Part shown: positions 1 to 9,293 of the stretch, in pieces | Layout of the letters: each line of letters starts with the position of its first letter | Numbering within the stretch: position 1 is the stretch's first letter | Assembly (NCBI GenBank): GCA_025800145.1 | Contig: JAOXSH010000056.1 | Coordinates: 1-58,046, forward strand | DNA: 58,046 bases | Direction: 5' to 3' | DNA from: Cohaesibacter sp. | GTDB taxonomy: Bacteria > Pseudomonadota > Alphaproteobacteria > Rhizobiales > Cohaesibacteraceae | Translations under genes and position numbers: made by a program | Notes under the pieces: generated by a model | The model's database searches: none | Seen by the model: the letters and a program-made list of their open reading frames with translations, nothing else | What the model was told of the DNA's origin: nothing

Positions 1-171
1 GAAAGACAACGCAGCTCAGTGAGCCATTTCAAGGCACCGAAGGCCGATTTTATTGGCTTTCTGGACTGCGTCGCTCTTGCTTTGTGGTCAACCAGACCAT
101 GGCAGCAAAAGCGTCTTACCAGAAAGCCAATAAAATCCGGTCATATGGGGTAATCTTTCGTGCCGTTGGTA
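1..171 (-). repeat. Palindromic mosaic repeat, family A, copy 1 (left part cut by window edge)
   Basis: The right terminus GCCGTTGGTA is at 162-171. An arm at 119-171 pairs with GATTTTATTGGCTTTCTGG at about 46-64. The reverse complement of the whole stretch matches 6035-6204, including the CCATTTCAAGGCACCGAAGG module at 24-43, and homology continues to base 1, so the element extends beyond the window. It holds no plausible gene. Confidence 0.85.
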
Positions 172-305
172 TGATATTTACTCTATACAGTAATACTCAA
201 AATCTAACCTATAGGTAATCTTAATAAAGGCGCTATAGCTGACAGTAGACAAAAAATCGAGTCACAATAAACATTATTCACCATATGGATAAGTTTTTAG
301 CCTTA

Positions 306-446
306 GTGCCCGATTTAAAAGTCTCCGAGTGAGACTTTTAGGCTGCATATCCCAGCCCTCTCCCCCTTGCAGATCACCCATGAGGGTACCATGATGGGTG
401 GTATGAAAAGGGGGAGAGGGCTGGCTCAGGACTTTTAAATCAGGCT
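306..446. repeat. Long nested inverted repeat, family B (possible MITE-like or terminator-like structure)
   Basis: The outer arms GATTTAAAAGTC (312-323) and GACTTTTAAATC (430-441) are perfect inverses. Inside them, a 17-bp perfect stem pairs CCAGCCCTCTCCCCCTT (352-368) with its complement at 408-424, and CACCCAT/ATGGGTG pairs further in. A separate small hairpin AAAAGTCTC/GAGACTTTT lies at 317-339. The GATTTAAAAGTC arm recurs near 4660-4675 and, diverged, at 13726-13745. I see no gene between 172 and 566. Confidence 0.7.
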
Positions 447-566
447 CTTAAAACCAAATTTTACGTCTTAAATAAGAGGCATTTTATCTTATAAAAAGGC
501 AATTTAATAATATGGAAAATCTCATCTTAAGATCTTCCAGCTTTTACTCATGCAATATTTCTCCCT

Positions 567-1163
567 TCATTCCTGCCATTGAAGGGCCATTTGCAATCTG
601 TCATCCCCCCAGAACAAGTCTCCGTTTTGGGTGAGAAAAACGGGAGCCCCGAAAATACCCAAGCGGTCTGCTTTCTCCGTCTGCTCGCGTAAGGCCTTTT
701 TGATTTTGTCAGATTGGGCTTTGTTCATCAGATGGGGTGCATCAAAGCCATTTTGGGAGAGAATATCAAAGAGCATGTCCTCTTGCGAAATATCCTCGCC
801 ATATTGAAACTGCGCCCGAAAAACAGCCCGGACAAAAATGGGCAAGCGGTCATCGCCTTGCAAAGCCATTGCAAGGCGTGCTGCTTGCAGTCCATTTTGG
901 GGAAATTGAGCTGGCTTGACAAACTCTGGAAGGCCGCGCGCTTGGGTCAGCCGGACCATATCGCGCCACATATAATTGCGTTTTTTCTCGTGATGATTGA
1001 ACGGGCTATCTGCATAGCCAAGATCTTTTTTGAAGATTGCTCCCAGCAAAAAAGGACGCCAAATCAGTCTGACGCCCTCTTGATCGGCCAAATCCTGCAC
1101 GCGCATAGCGGACAGATAGGAATAGGTTGAAGCAAACTCAAACCAAAATTCAAGCTTACGCAT
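567..1163 (-). CDS. 2-hydroxychromene-2-carboxylate isomerase-like protein (DsbA-fold, kappa-class GST family)
   Basis: The product is 198 aa, the usual length for this family of glutathione-dependent cis-trans isomerases, which have a thioredoxin core with a helical insertion. The N-terminus reads LEFWFEFASTYSYL, matching the family's FxFxSxYSY signature that carries the glutathione-activating Ser. The late GIFGAPVF segment supplies the cis-Pro that contacts glutathione. I start at the ATG at 1163, preceded by AAGGAGAG at good spacing; a longer start eight codons upstream lacks one. Family members act in naphthalene-type catabolism but many are general GSH oxidoreductases. No aromatic degradation genes are nearby, so the substrate is unknown. 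The downstream side is repeat DNA. Fumarase II lies upstream on the same strand. Confidence 0.8.
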   Translation of the reverse strand: MRKLEFWFEFASTYSYLSAMRVQDLADQEGVRLIWRPFLLGAIFKKDLGYADSPFNHHEKKRNYMWRDMVRLTQARGLPEFVKPAQFPQNGLQAARLAMALQGDDRLPIFVRAVFRAQFQYGEDISQEDMLFDILSQNGFDAPHLMNKAQSDKIKKALREQTEKADRLGIFGAPVFLTQNGDLFWGDDRLQMALQWQE

Positions 1164-1244
1164 CTTATCTCTCCTTATGGCCTTCATCTCTATTCCCGTT
1201 TAGGATGGAGGGCCAGTATGACAACAAGATGGGATGCGAGTAAA

Positions 1245-2636
1245 CTATTGCGGCTCGATCATATTTTCCGGCTTGACCAGATCATCATATTGCTCTGCTG
1301 GAACATAACCCAGTTTGTCGGCTTCTTCTTTCAAGGTTGTGCCATTTTTATGGGCGGTTTTGGCAATTTCAGTGGCCTTGTCATACCCAATATGGGGTGC
1401 CAGTGCCGTGACCAACATCAGCGAGCGGCCCATCAAATCAGCAATTTGATCTTCATTGGCCTTGATGCCAACCACGCATTTGTCTGTGAAGGCATGTGAG
1501 GCATCGCTGATCAGGCGAATAGATTGCAACACATTGAAAGCAATGACCGGCTTGAAGACATTGAGCTCAAAATGGCCCTGACTTGCCGCAAAGGAGACTG
1601 CGGCGCTGTTGCCCATCACTTGGGTGCAAACCATGGTCATGGCTTCGCATTGGGTCGGGTTCACCTTGCCGGGCATAATGGATGAGCCGGGTTCATTTTC
1701 GGGCAGTGAAATTTCACCAAGGCCAGAGCGCGGGCCAGACCCCAGCAAGCGAATATCATTGGCAATTTTAAAGAGACTGGTTGCCACCACACCAAGCATG
1801 GCTTGGGCTTCTGCCATGGCATCGTGGGTTGCCAAGGCCTCAAATTTATTGGGTGCGGTTACGAAGGGAAGGCCTGTAAAGGCTGCGACTTCTTTCGCAA
1901 AAGATTCGGCAAAGCCGATTTTTGCATTGATGCCGGTTCCAACAGCGGTGCCCCCTTGCGCCAGCGCATAAAGGGCTGGCAAAGTGCCCTCAATGCGGCG
2001 TATGCCATTTTCAATCATGGCCGCATAACCGGAAAATTCCTGCCCCAATGTCAGAGGCGTTGCGTCCTGCAAATGGGTTCGGCCAATCTTGATGATATGC
2101 TCGAAGGATTTTGCTTTTTCGTCCAGCGCGGCATGGACTTTTTTCAAAGCCGGGATCAGGCTTTTGTTGATCTCTTCTGCTGCGGCAATATGCATGGCTG
2201 TGGGAAATGTATCATTGGAAGATTGGGAGCGGTTGCAATGATCATTTGGATGCACAGGATCTTTTGATCCCAAAATGCCACCGAGCAATTCAATGGCGCG
2301 ATTTGAGATCACTTCATTGCTGTTCATATTGGATTGGGTGCCAGAGCCGGTTTGCCAGACAGAGAGCGGGAAATGCTGATCCAGCTTGCCATCAGCCACT
2401 TCTGTTGCCGCGCTGACGATGGCCTTGCCAATTTCTGGCTCCAGATTATCGAGCGCCATATTGGCCTTGGCCGCAGATTGTTTGACGATGCCAAGGGCAC
2501 GCACCAATGGCTTGGGCATGATCTCATCACCAATGGGGAAATTAATCAGGGAGCGGGCTGTTTGCGCACCATAATATTTGTCCGAAGGCACCTCCAGGGG
2601 ACCAAAAGAATCTGTCTCTATCCGCACGTCACTCAT
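1245..2636 (-). CDS. fumC: Class II fumarate hydratase
   Basis: The 463-aa protein interconverts fumarate and L-malate in the TCA cycle as an oxygen-stable, metal-free homotetramer. The superfamily signature [11 protein letters not shown] is near residues 317-327 and carries the flexible catalytic Ser loop. [10 protein letters not shown] near 185-194 carries the catalytic-base His region. The N-terminal segment [20 protein letters not shown] is typical of FumC rather than argininosuccinate lyase or aspartase. AAGGAGAG lies just upstream of the ATG. It is divergent from a class I fumarase at 3002, with 365 bp of shared upstream DNA, so the cell encodes both enzyme types next to each other. Confidence 0.97.
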   Translation of the reverse strand: MSDVRIETDSFGPLEVPSDKYYGAQTARSLINFPIGDEIMPKPLVRALGIVKQSAAKANMALDNLEPEIGKAIVSAATEVADGKLDQHFPLSVWQTGSGTQSNMNSNEVISNRAIELLGGILGSKDPVHPNDHCNRSQSSNDTFPTAMHIAAAEEINKSLIPALKKVHAALDEKAKSFEHIIKIGRTHLQDATPLTLGQEFSGYAAMIENGIRRIEGTLPALYALAQGGTAVGTGINAKIGFAESFAKEVAAFTGLPFVTAPNKFEALATHDAMAEAQAMLGVVATSLFKIANDIRLLGSGPRSGLGEISLPENEPGSSIMPGKVNPTQCEAMTMVCTQVMGNSAAVSFAASQGHFELNVFKPVIAFNVLQSIRLISDASHAFTDKCVVGIKANEDQIADLMGRSLMLVTALAPHIGYDKATEIAKTAHKNGTTLKEEADKLGYVPAEQYDDLVKPENMIEPQ

Positions 2637-3001
2637 TCCACTCTCTCCTTTGGTGGCTCAGTCTTTTATGATTGCCATCGCTCGTTCGTTCACGCATTGA
2701 TTGACGGCACAGCATTGCATTGCATCCCTTCCCTATACTACAGAGCAAGGCGGGCGACTATATTACATGATTTTTATACTCATATAATATAGTTGCACAT
2801 ATCCTCCACCTTGCTTTGACAGCACCCACTCTTGAAAGAAATATTGTCTATTGGCCGCAAGAAGGGCTTGAATTTATGGCCAATGAGTCGCACTGATATT
2901 GATGACCATTATTGATGACCGTGGCCAAATGACAAAGGCGCTTTTGACCCAAGCTCTTTTATTGTCTGGCCAGACCACAGCAAGGCTGCAAAGGACCAAT
3001 T
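2637..3001. promoter_or_regulatory. Divergent intergenic region between the two fumarase genes
   Basis: These 365 bp carry no convincing gene. The middle (about 2755-2800) is very AT-rich, with runs such as TATTACATGATTTTTATAC. A TTGACA hexamer at 2816-2821 could be the -35 of the class I fumarase promoter, with a weak AT-rich -10 near 2839. These calls rest on sequence appearance only. No clear operator was recognised. Confidence 0.35.
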
Positions 3002-4618
3002 ATGAGCTATCAGGCGAACGCGCTCTTCCCTTTGGGGAAGGATGATACCCCTTATCGCAAATTGACTTCTGACTATGTGTCTACCGAGACATTTCGGGGC
3101 AAGGATATGCTGGTTGTCGAAGAAGAGGGCTTACGTCTTCTGAGCGAGCAGGCCTTCATGGATATCAATCATTTGCTGCGCCCGGATCATTTGGCTCAAT
3201 TGCGCAAAATTCTGGATGATGAGGATGCCACCGATAACGATAAATTCGTTGCCTTTGATTTGCTGAAAAATGCCAATATTGCCGCCTCTGGCATTTTGCC
3301 CATGTGTCAGGATACCGGCACCGGCATTGTGATGGGCAAAAAGGGCAAGGCTGTGTGGACCGAAGGCGATGATGAAGGTGCCCTCTCCCAAGGTGTCTTT
3401 GACGCCTATGCCAAGAAAAATCTGCGTTACAGTCAGGTTGCGCCTCTTTCCATGTTTGAAGAGAAGAACACCGCTTCCAATCTGCCTGCCCAGATTGATA
3501 TTTTTGAAGAAGGCGAGAGTGAATATAAATTTCTGTTCATGGCCAAAGGGGGCGGGTCTGCCAACAAGACTTTCTTGTTTCAGGGAACACCATCCCTCTT
3601 AACACGCGATCAGCTTTTGACCTTTTTGGAAGAAAAAATCAAAACGCTGGGCACTGCCGCCTGCCCTCCCTATCATTTGGCGGTGACCATTGGCGGTTTG
3701 TCTGCGGAATTGAATCTGAAGACAACCAAGCTGGCCTCAGCGCGTTATCTGGATGCCTTGCCTACAGAAGGCTCGGAAACGGGCCATGCCTTCCGTGATC
3801 TGGAAATGGAAGAGGTCATTCACAAAATGACCCAATCCATGGGCATTGGCGCCCAATTTGGCGGAAAATATTTCTGTCATGATGTACGGGTTATTCGCTT
3901 GCCACGCCATGGCGCGTCCCTGCCCATTTCGATTGGTGTGTCTTGCTCGGCGGATCGTCAGGCCAAAGGCAAAATTACCAAGGATGGTATTTTTCTTGAA
4001 GAGCTGGAGGCTAATCCGGCCCAATATCTGCCAGAGGTGGAAGATGAAAGCCTTGGCGGGGAAGTGGTCAAGATTGATCTGAACGCGCCGATGCAAGACA
4101 TGCTCAAGACCTTGAGCCAATATCCAACCAAAACACGCTTGTCTCTAACCGGTCCCCTGATTGTGGCCCGTGATGCAGCCCATGCCAAGATCCGCGCTCG
4201 GCTGGAAGCGGGCGAAGAGATGCCGGATTATTTCAAAAACCATCCCATCTATTATGCAGGCCCTGCCAAAACGCCGCAAGGCTATGCCTCTGGCTCCTTT
4301 GGCCCCACCACAGCAGGCCGTATGGACAGCTTTGTTGATCAATTCCAGGCCCATGGCGGCTCTATGATCATGTTGGCCAAAGGCAATCGCTCCAAGGCCG
4401 TGACCAATGCCTGCAACCAGCATGGTGGCTTTTATCTCGGCTCCATTGGTGGTCCGGCTGCGCGATTGGCTCAGGATTGTATCAAAAAGGTCGAGTGTAT
4501 CGAATATCCCGAATTGGGCATGGAAGCGATTTGGCGCATTGAAGTGGAAGATTTTCCCGCCTTTATCGTTGTCGATGACAAAGGCAATGATTTCTTTGCG
4601 GAGTTAAAATTGGGCTAA
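3002..4618 (+). CDS. fumA: Class I fumarate hydratase (4Fe-4S)
   Basis: The 538-aa, single-chain, two-domain class I fumarase catalyses fumarate hydration with an oxygen-labile 4Fe-4S cluster. The three cluster cysteines sit in recognisable contexts: [10 protein letters not shown] in the N-terminal domain, [15 protein letters not shown] in the middle, and [14 protein letters not shown] further on. The C-terminal beta domain contains [15 protein letters not shown] and [12 protein letters not shown], as in FumA/FumB. The start at 3002 has AAAGGA six bases upstream. It is transcribed away from fumC. The pair resembles the enterobacterial arrangement of Fe-S and Fe-free isozymes used under different oxygen or iron supply, but no regulator is adjacent. 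Confidence 0.95.
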   Translation: MSYQANALFPLGKDDTPYRKLTSDYVSTETFRGKDMLVVEEEGLRLLSEQAFMDINHLLRPDHLAQLRKILDDEDATDNDKFVAFDLLKNANIAASGILPMCQDTGTGIVMGKKGKAVWTEGDDEGALSQGVFDAYAKKNLRYSQVAPLSMFEEKNTASNLPAQIDIFEEGESEYKFLFMAKGGGSANKTFLFQGTPSLLTRDQLLTFLEEKIKTLGTAACPPYHLAVTIGGLSAELNLKTTKLASARYLDALPTEGSETGHAFRDLEMEEVIHKMTQSMGIGAQFGGKYFCHDVRVIRLPRHGASLPISIGVSCSADRQAKGKITKDGIFLEELEANPAQYLPEVEDESLGGEVVKIDLNAPMQDMLKTLSQYPTKTRLSLTGPLIVARDAAHAKIRARLEAGEEMPDYFKNHPIYYAGPAKTPQGYASGSFGPTTAGRMDSFVDQFQAHGGSMIMLAKGNRSKAVTNACNQHGGFYLGSIGGPAARLAQDCIKKVECIEYPELGMEAIWRIEVEDFPAFIVVDDKGNDFFAELKLG

Positions 4619-4687
4619 TTGGCCCTCTATGGGAACCTGATTTTAAAATCCTAAGCCAGAGACTTTTAAATCGGACATTAAGAACAG

Positions 4688-4722
4688 AAAACCCGGTTAG
4701 AGCATAATCCCAACCGGGTTTT
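4688..4722. terminator. Bidirectional rho-independent terminator
   Basis: AAAACCCGGTT (4688-4698) pairs perfectly with AACCGGGTTTT (4712-4722). The A/T runs at both ends let it work for fumA on the plus strand and for the convergent small gene on the minus strand. Confidence 0.85.
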
Positions 4723-4724
4723 CG

Positions 4725-4946
4725 TTATTTCTGCAATTCTTTTTCCAGCACCTGTTGCGCGTCCACCAACATTTTAACCGCATTTTTATAAAGCTGGCGC
4801 TGCACCTCTTTCACATCGCCTTCAATTTTGAGCGGTGTCATAATGCTGATATGGGGGGCATGGTCTGGATCGTCATGATTGGAGAGATTGATAGAGCCTA
4901 TGCCTTCGATGAATTCTATATCAGCCATATCGATTTTTATCGTCAT
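4725..4946 (-). CDS. Small hypothetical protein, 73 aa
   Basis: I do not recognise this family. The protein is acidic and soluble-looking. It has a short beta-type N-terminal half (EFIEGIGSINLSNHDDPDH) and a C-terminal half that reads as one amphipathic helix (VKEVQRQLYKNAVKMLVDAQ). There is no signal peptide or membrane segment and no Cys. AAGGACG lies upstream of the ATG. It ends three bases from the terminator shared with fumA. It sits alone between that terminator and a 500-bp gene-poor stretch, so no function can be drawn from context. Confidence 0.6.
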   Translation of the reverse strand: MTIKIDMADIEFIEGIGSINLSNHDDPDHAPHISIMTPLKIEGDVKEVQRQLYKNAVKMLVDAQQVLEKELQK

Positions 4947-5443
4947 TGTGTGCTCGTCCTTACTTAGAGGCGTATCTGTTTTGTTTTGCTCAGCAAACCC
5001 ACTGTATCAGTAGCACAGTATAAAGATATTTGAGGCAAAAATTGGGTGCAGTGCGCTTGCCACATACCCCCCATTCTGTCTGTCTATTGATCTTCAATAT
5101 CGTGAAATCTGGCATAAAATCAGGCATATTCTGATCCGAATCAATCGTTGAACATGCCCGACAAGCGTCGCCATGGCGACGCAATCTATCAAATTAAAGA
5201 CATATTTGTTCTTAAATAGCCTAATTTGTTTCGTTAACTGTTGCCAAACTACCACAGGCTATCATCAAGATGGCTGGAAAGCGGGGCAAGGCTCTGCTGG
5301 TCATCAAAAAAGGCTTGCGTCTGGACATCAGATTCACAAAATAACGGTTCGAATTTGGATTGCTGATTTGTTTGGGTGTGCCTTGGTAATTTCATTTTCG
5401 ATCATCTTGATAATCCAAGACTAGCCAGTTCGGGATAGGATTA
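4947..5443. other. Gene-poor intergenic region with an 18-bp perfect palindrome
   Basis: No convincing gene lies here. GCGTCGCCATGGCGACGC at 5165-5182 is a perfect, GC-rich palindrome inside otherwise AT-rich DNA. It could be a protein-binding site or a hairpin without a U tract. The segment just before 5444 (AGGATTAATG) provides the ribosome binding site of the L,D-transpeptidase. Confidence 0.5.
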
Positions 5444-6034
5444 ATGCGGAAACTCTTTTCATTGGCTGCCTGTGCAGCACTTGGCCTGACATTGGTCGCG
5501 ACAAGCGCTGAAGCAGGCCGTTATTATAATATGGAAACCAAACGTTGGGAGGATGTCAAAGGCGGCGTACGCGGTGGCAAATCTCCAATCAAGCGCTCGA
5601 CGGTTTCTTATGACGGCCCACATTCCAAAGCGGCCAAAGGCACAATCATCGTCAATACCAAAGAGCGCCGCCTCTATTATCTTCTGGGCGATGGCAAGGC
5701 ACTGAAATATGGTGTTGGTGTTGGTCGTCAGGGCTTTCAATGGGCTGGCACACACCGTGTGTCACGCAAAGCTGAGTGGCCGGGCTGGACCCCTCCTCCT
5801 GCGATGCGCAAACGCGTTCCAAACCTGCCTCGCTATATGGAAGGTGGTCCGAATAATCCACTTGGTGCGCGCGCCATGTATATCGGCTCGACTATTTACC
5901 GCATTCATGGTTCCAATGAGCCATGGTCAATTGGTCAAGCGGTTTCCTCTGGCTGTATTCGCCTGTCAAATGAAGATGTCACCCATCTTTATGAGCGCGT
6001 GAAAGTCGGCGCAAAAGTGCATGTGATCCGTTAA
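5444..6034 (+). CDS. Periplasmic L,D-transpeptidase (YkuD domain)
   Basis: The 196-aa protein has a cleavable signal peptide at about residues 1-24 (KLFSLAACAALGLTLVATSA, then EAG). The mature part is a YkuD domain. The catalytic pair is His155 in YRIHGSNEPWSIG and Cys171 in SSGCIRLSNED; the latter is the SxGCIR form common in alphaproteobacteria. Such enzymes make 3-3 cross-links in peptidoglycan or attach proteins to it. Here the substrate is not predictable because there is no LysM or other binding domain. The stop codon TAA directly abuts the terminal repeat of a palindromic element, so any original terminator may have been displaced. Confidence 0.92.
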   Translation: MRKLFSLAACAALGLTLVATSAEAGRYYNMETKRWEDVKGGVRGGKSPIKRSTVSYDGPHSKAAKGTIIVNTKERRLYYLLGDGKALKYGVGVGRQGFQWAGTHRVSRKAEWPGWTPPPAMRKRVPNLPRYMEGGPNNPLGARAMYIGSTIYRIHGSNEPWSIGQAVSSGCIRLSNEDVTHLYERVKVGAKVHVIR

Positions 6035-6352
6035 TACCAACGGCCTGAAAGATTACCCCATATGACCGGATTTTATTGGCTTTCTGGTAAGAAGCTTTTG
6101 CTGTCATGGTCTGGTTGACCATAAAGCAAGAGCGACGCAGTCCAGAAAGCCAATAAAACCGGCCTTCGGTGCCTTGAAATGGCTCACTGAGAGCGTTATC
6201 TTTCTAGGGCGCACCTCATTGAATTGTCTTGACAATTCAATACAAAAGGTTCGCATCAAAAAAGAAAATACCCCGGCATTGTCCGTCGAAAGATACCTTC
6301 TCAGTAAACCATTTCAAAGCATCCTATGGGTCAATCTTTTATGCCGTTGGTA
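6035..6352 (+). repeat. Palindromic mosaic repeat, family A, copy 2 (318 bp)
   Basis: The element is bounded by TACCAACGGC (6035-6044) and GCCGTTGGTA (6343-6352). An inner stem pairs GATTTTATTGGCTTTCTGG (ending 6087) with CCAGAAAGCCAATAAAA (6142-6158). A second inverted pair links TTGAAATGGCTCACTGAG (from about 6174) with CTCAGTAAACCATTTCAA (from about 6300). The last 44 bp (6309-6352) are the exact reverse complement of 13771-13814. Short open frames inside it are not genes. Confidence 0.9.
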
Positions 6353-6427
6353 TAAGATCTCTGATCAATAGTATTTCGAATGGCCGGGCCTTGGGTCCGG
6401 CTATTTTTGTATGAGCCTTTTTGTGCT

Positions 6428-6784
6428 TTATCGAGTGAGGCCTTTTGCGTCCAATTCTGAAAGATAGGCCGCCCAGACATCATCGAAATTGCGGCCATTT
6501 TCGAGAAAATAGTCCCATGTGTAATAGCCGGTATCGTGCAGATCGGTGAAAACCAGCCGTATCGCATAATTGCCAACCGGATCCACCCGCATGATCTCCA
6601 CATCCCTTTTGCCACTGACGGTCTTCTTTTGCTCCGGAGCATGTCCCTGAACCTCGGCACTGGGCGATGTGACCCGTAAAAATTCAGCGGGAAAGTCATA
6701 ATGTTCGCCATTATCAAAGGCGATGGTCAGCATTTGTTTTGTTTTATGCAGTCGAATTTCCGTTGGCCAAGCTTGCATTGCCAT
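6428..6784 (-). CDS. DUF971 family protein (gamma-butyrobetaine hydroxylase-like N-terminal domain)
   Basis: The 118-aa protein consists of a single DUF971 domain. WPTEIRLHKTKQMLTIAFDNG and YDFPAEFLRVTSPSAEVQGH are the usual opening strands. VGNYAIRLVFTDLHDTGYYTWDYF is the family hallmark. The domain is found alone in bacteria, fused to Mrp/ApbC in plastid HCF101, and at the N-terminus of gamma-butyrobetaine hydroxylases, and is thought to assist Fe-S or iron proteins. Here an Mrp protein (12261-13406) is encoded 6 kb away, and the next plus-strand gene is the Fe-S enzyme MoaA. AAGGAG lies six bases before the ATG. The biochemical role of the stand-alone domain is not established. Confidence 0.85.
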   Translation of the reverse strand: MAMQAWPTEIRLHKTKQMLTIAFDNGEHYDFPAEFLRVTSPSAEVQGHAPEQKKTVSGKRDVEIMRVDPVGNYAIRLVFTDLHDTGYYTWDYFLENGRNFDDVWAAYLSELDAKGLTR

Positions 6785-6825
6785 CTCCCACTCCTTGTCT
6801 TCTGACCTTTCTTATTGCTGTCTAT

Positions 6826-6859
6826 TAAACAGACATATCAAATAAACAGACATATCAAA
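6826..6859. repeat. Two tandem 17-bp repeats upstream of the DUF971 gene
   Basis: TAAACAGACATATCAAA occurs twice in perfect tandem (6826-6842 and 6843-6859). TGTCT/AGACA flanks the start of the first copy as a small inverted repeat. The site is about 40 bp upstream of the DUF971 start codon and could be an operator or recent slippage. Confidence 0.7.
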
Positions 6860-7166
6860 CTTACATAAAGCGTGATTGAGACCAGAACAATAAGATTGTT
6901 CATTTATGATCAATTTGCCAAAAATCAAGGCCACCTGCTTCATCTGACTTTATGGTTTGGCTCATCTGATGAAATGGCAGAGCAACTTGCAAGAGCGATG
7001 GTTATGACGCAAGTGTTATGTTTCTTTACGGCTTTTTACATTCCATCGACGCAAAAATCGCGTATGCTCAGTATATGAACATGATGGCATGACCAGACTA
7101 TGCCAGTAAATGCTGTCATTTCAGCATTCATGACATGACTGACGGTTGAACAAGGAGACCTTTGAC

Positions 7167-8204
7167 ATGACGAGCGCAGGACTTACAGACGGGTTCGAGC
7201 CCAATCAGGGTTCCTTGGTTGATCCCTTTGGCCGTCAGGTCAGCTATTTGCGGGTTTCTGTCACTGATCGTTGTGACTTTCGCTGTTTTTATTGCATGTC
7301 CGAGCATATGAATTTCTTGCCGAAAAAGGAAGTTCTCTCGCTGGAAGAGTTGGACCGGCTCTGCTCTGCTTTTGTTGATCATGGGGTCAAACGTTTGCGT
7401 CTGACCGGTGGTGAACCTTTGGTTCGCAAGGGTATTTTGTCACTGATTTCCTCCCTTTCACGCCATCTAGACAGTGGATCTTTAGATGAGCTGACCATCA
7501 CCACCAATGGCTCGCAGCTCAAGACAATGGCCAAAGATCTGGCCTCTATGGGTGTGAAGCGCATCAATCTGTCTCTCGATACCTTGCAGGAAAAACGCTT
7601 TGCAGACATCACCCGTTGGGGACGGTTTGGGCAAGTTATGGATGGGATTGAAGCCGCCCTTGCAGCTGGTATCCATCTCAAAATCAATGCCGTGGCCCTG
7701 AAAGGGGTCAATGATGATGAATTTGACGATATGATTCGCTTCTCTCATGAACGGGGCATGGATCTGACCATTATTGAGACCATGCCGATGGGCGAGATTG
7801 ATGGGGATCGTCTGGATATGTATTTACCGCTCTCTGCGGTTAAGCAACAATTGGCCCAAAGCTGGAATTTGGAGCCAATCGCCTATAAAACCGGCGGTCC
7901 GGCCAGCTATATGCGGGTTCAGGAAACTGGCGGACGTGTGGGTTTTATCACGCCGATGACCCATAATTTCTGCGAGAGTTGCAACCGGGTGCGTGTCACC
8001 TGCACCGGTATGCTTTATCTGTGCCTTGGACAAGAAGATTCTGCCGATCTTCGCGCGCCTTTGCGGGCCTCGGAAAGCAATGATTTGTTGCACCAAACCA
8101 TTCGCGAGGCTATCAGCCGGAAACCCAAGGGTCATGATTTTGTCATTGACAGAGAGAATAATCGCCCCTCTATTGGGAGACATATGTCTGTGACCGGAGG
8201 CTAG
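7167..8204 (+). CDS. moaA: GTP 3',8-cyclase (molybdenum cofactor synthesis)
   Basis: The 345-aa radical SAM enzyme converts GTP to 3',8-cH2GTP, the first step of molybdopterin synthesis (with MoaC). The N-terminal radical-SAM cluster is C36-x3-C40-x2-C43 in [10 protein letters not shown]. The C-terminal substrate-binding cluster is C269-x2-C272-x13-C286. The chain ends in SVTGG, the essential Gly-Gly tail. I start at ATG 7167 because AAGGAG lies nine bases upstream. Small hairpins (AATGCTG/CAGCATT at 7109-7128) precede it but no Moco riboswitch was recognised. The pathway partners mobA and mobB lie 6-7 kb downstream; moaB, moaC, moaD, moaE and moeA are not in the window. Confidence 0.97.
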   Translation: MTSAGLTDGFEPNQGSLVDPFGRQVSYLRVSVTDRCDFRCFYCMSEHMNFLPKKEVLSLEELDRLCSAFVDHGVKRLRLTGGEPLVRKGILSLISSLSRHLDSGSLDELTITTNGSQLKTMAKDLASMGVKRINLSLDTLQEKRFADITRWGRFGQVMDGIEAALAAGIHLKINAVALKGVNDDEFDDMIRFSHERGMDLTIIETMPMGEIDGDRLDMYLPLSAVKQQLAQSWNLEPIAYKTGGPASYMRVQETGGRVGFITPMTHNFCESCNRVRVTCTGMLYLCLGQEDSADLRAPLRASESNDLLHQTIREAISRKPKGHDFVIDRENNRPSIGRHMSVTGG

Positions 8205-8276
8205 AATCGGGATCTGTTCATCCCTGCCTCCTGTTTCTTGCCATGTCGCAGATTTTCGCAAAACAGGTGGTGGATT

Positions 8277-9206
8277 ATGACGACAGCTCCCCAAGGCACG
8301 GCTGCCCGTCGACAGAGCACAAGCACGACTGTCGGCAGAGGCAATTTATATGGCATTGCTGTCATGCAGATTGCCACATTGCTCTTTGTTAGCAATGATA
8401 TGCTCAGCAAGTTGGCCAGTGCCGCCCTTCCTGTTGGTGAACTTACCTTTGTGCGTGGTCTTGGCACGATGCTCGCTCTTGCGATTATTCTGCTCTATAC
8501 AGGCCAATATCGGCATTTTGCCCAGGCCTTGCATTATACGGTTTTGCTGCGCTCTCTTCTGGAAGCCGCCGCTGCCTTGTCTTTTCTCACCGCCTTGTCC
8601 CATATTCCCCTTGGCAATGTCACGGCGATCTTGTTGTCCATTTCCCTGACCACAACAGCAGGGGCTGCCATTTTCTTTGGAGAGGTGGTTGGTATTCGGC
8701 GATGGTCCGCCATTTTGGTGGGTTTCATTGGGGTTTTGGTGATTGTCCGCCCCGGCTTTGAGGGCTTTAACAGTTTTTCTCTTTATGCGGTTCTGGCCAT
8801 GTTGCTAGCTGCAACGCGTGATTTGCTAACCCGCAGCATTCCAGAGGGCACGTCCCTTTGGGTTGTGACATCCACGACGCTTTTCTTTGTTACAGTGGCA
8901 GGAGGTGTGATGGGCATACAGGAAACATGGGTTGCCATTTCCATGCCTCATTTAAGCTATTTAATGCTATCAGCTCTTTGTCTTGTCTTTGGGCATTTTT
9001 TTCTCGTCATTGCCATGCGCAACGGAGATGTGGCCGTGGTCTCTTCTTTTCGCTATAGTTCCATTTTGATTGCGCTTGCTTATGGCTATTTTATCTGGGG
9101 AGATATCCCTGATTTTCTAACTCAAATTGGCATTGGCCTTGTGCTGGCATCCGGGCTTTACACAATCTATCGCGAACGATTGCGGGCGCGTGAGGCAAAA
9201 TCATGA
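8277..9206 (+). CDS. EamA/DMT-family inner-membrane transporter
   Basis: The 309-aa protein has ten predicted hydrophobic segments, arranged as two EamA repeats of five. An RGLGTMLALAIILLYTGQ segment follows the second helix and ALSHIPLGNVTAILLSISLT is the typical fourth-helix motif. The second repeat ends in FVWGD-like FIWGDIPDF. This family exports metabolites such as amino acids, nucleotides or drugs. Substrate cannot be read from sequence. The ATG at 8277 follows GGTGG; a longer frame has no ribosome binding site. It lies 72 bp after moaA and could be co-transcribed with it, but nothing links it to cofactor synthesis. Confidence 0.85.
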   Translation: MTTAPQGTAARRQSTSTTVGRGNLYGIAVMQIATLLFVSNDMLSKLASAALPVGELTFVRGLGTMLALAIILLYTGQYRHFAQALHYTVLLRSLLEAAAALSFLTALSHIPLGNVTAILLSISLTTTAGAAIFFGEVVGIRRWSAILVGFIGVLVIVRPGFEGFNSFSLYAVLAMLLAATRDLLTRSIPEGTSLWVVTSTTLFFVTVAGGVMGIQETWVAISMPHLSYLMLSALCLVFGHFFLVIAMRNGDVAVVSSFRYSSILIALAYGYFIWGDIPDFLTQIGIGLVLASGLYTIYRERLRAREAKS

Positions 9207-9293
9207 AGGTTTGACACAACAGCATAATCTCGTCTTTTCTCCCCTAATTTTCATGGCTATTTTTTAAAAAGCTGAGCTTATAGTATCCGTTTC

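Noticed and set aside
5173-5424. 83-codon plus-strand frame upstream of the L,D-transpeptidase
   Set aside because: It starts inside the 18-bp palindrome, lacks a ribosome binding site and has no coherent domain.
6174-6371. 65-codon plus-strand open frame after the L,D-transpeptidase
   Set aside because: It lies almost wholly within the palindromic family A element and has no ribosome binding site or family features.
6860-7166. Possible Moco riboswitch before moaA
   Set aside because: Small hairpins are present but not the conserved multi-stem consensus. A covariance-model search would settle it.
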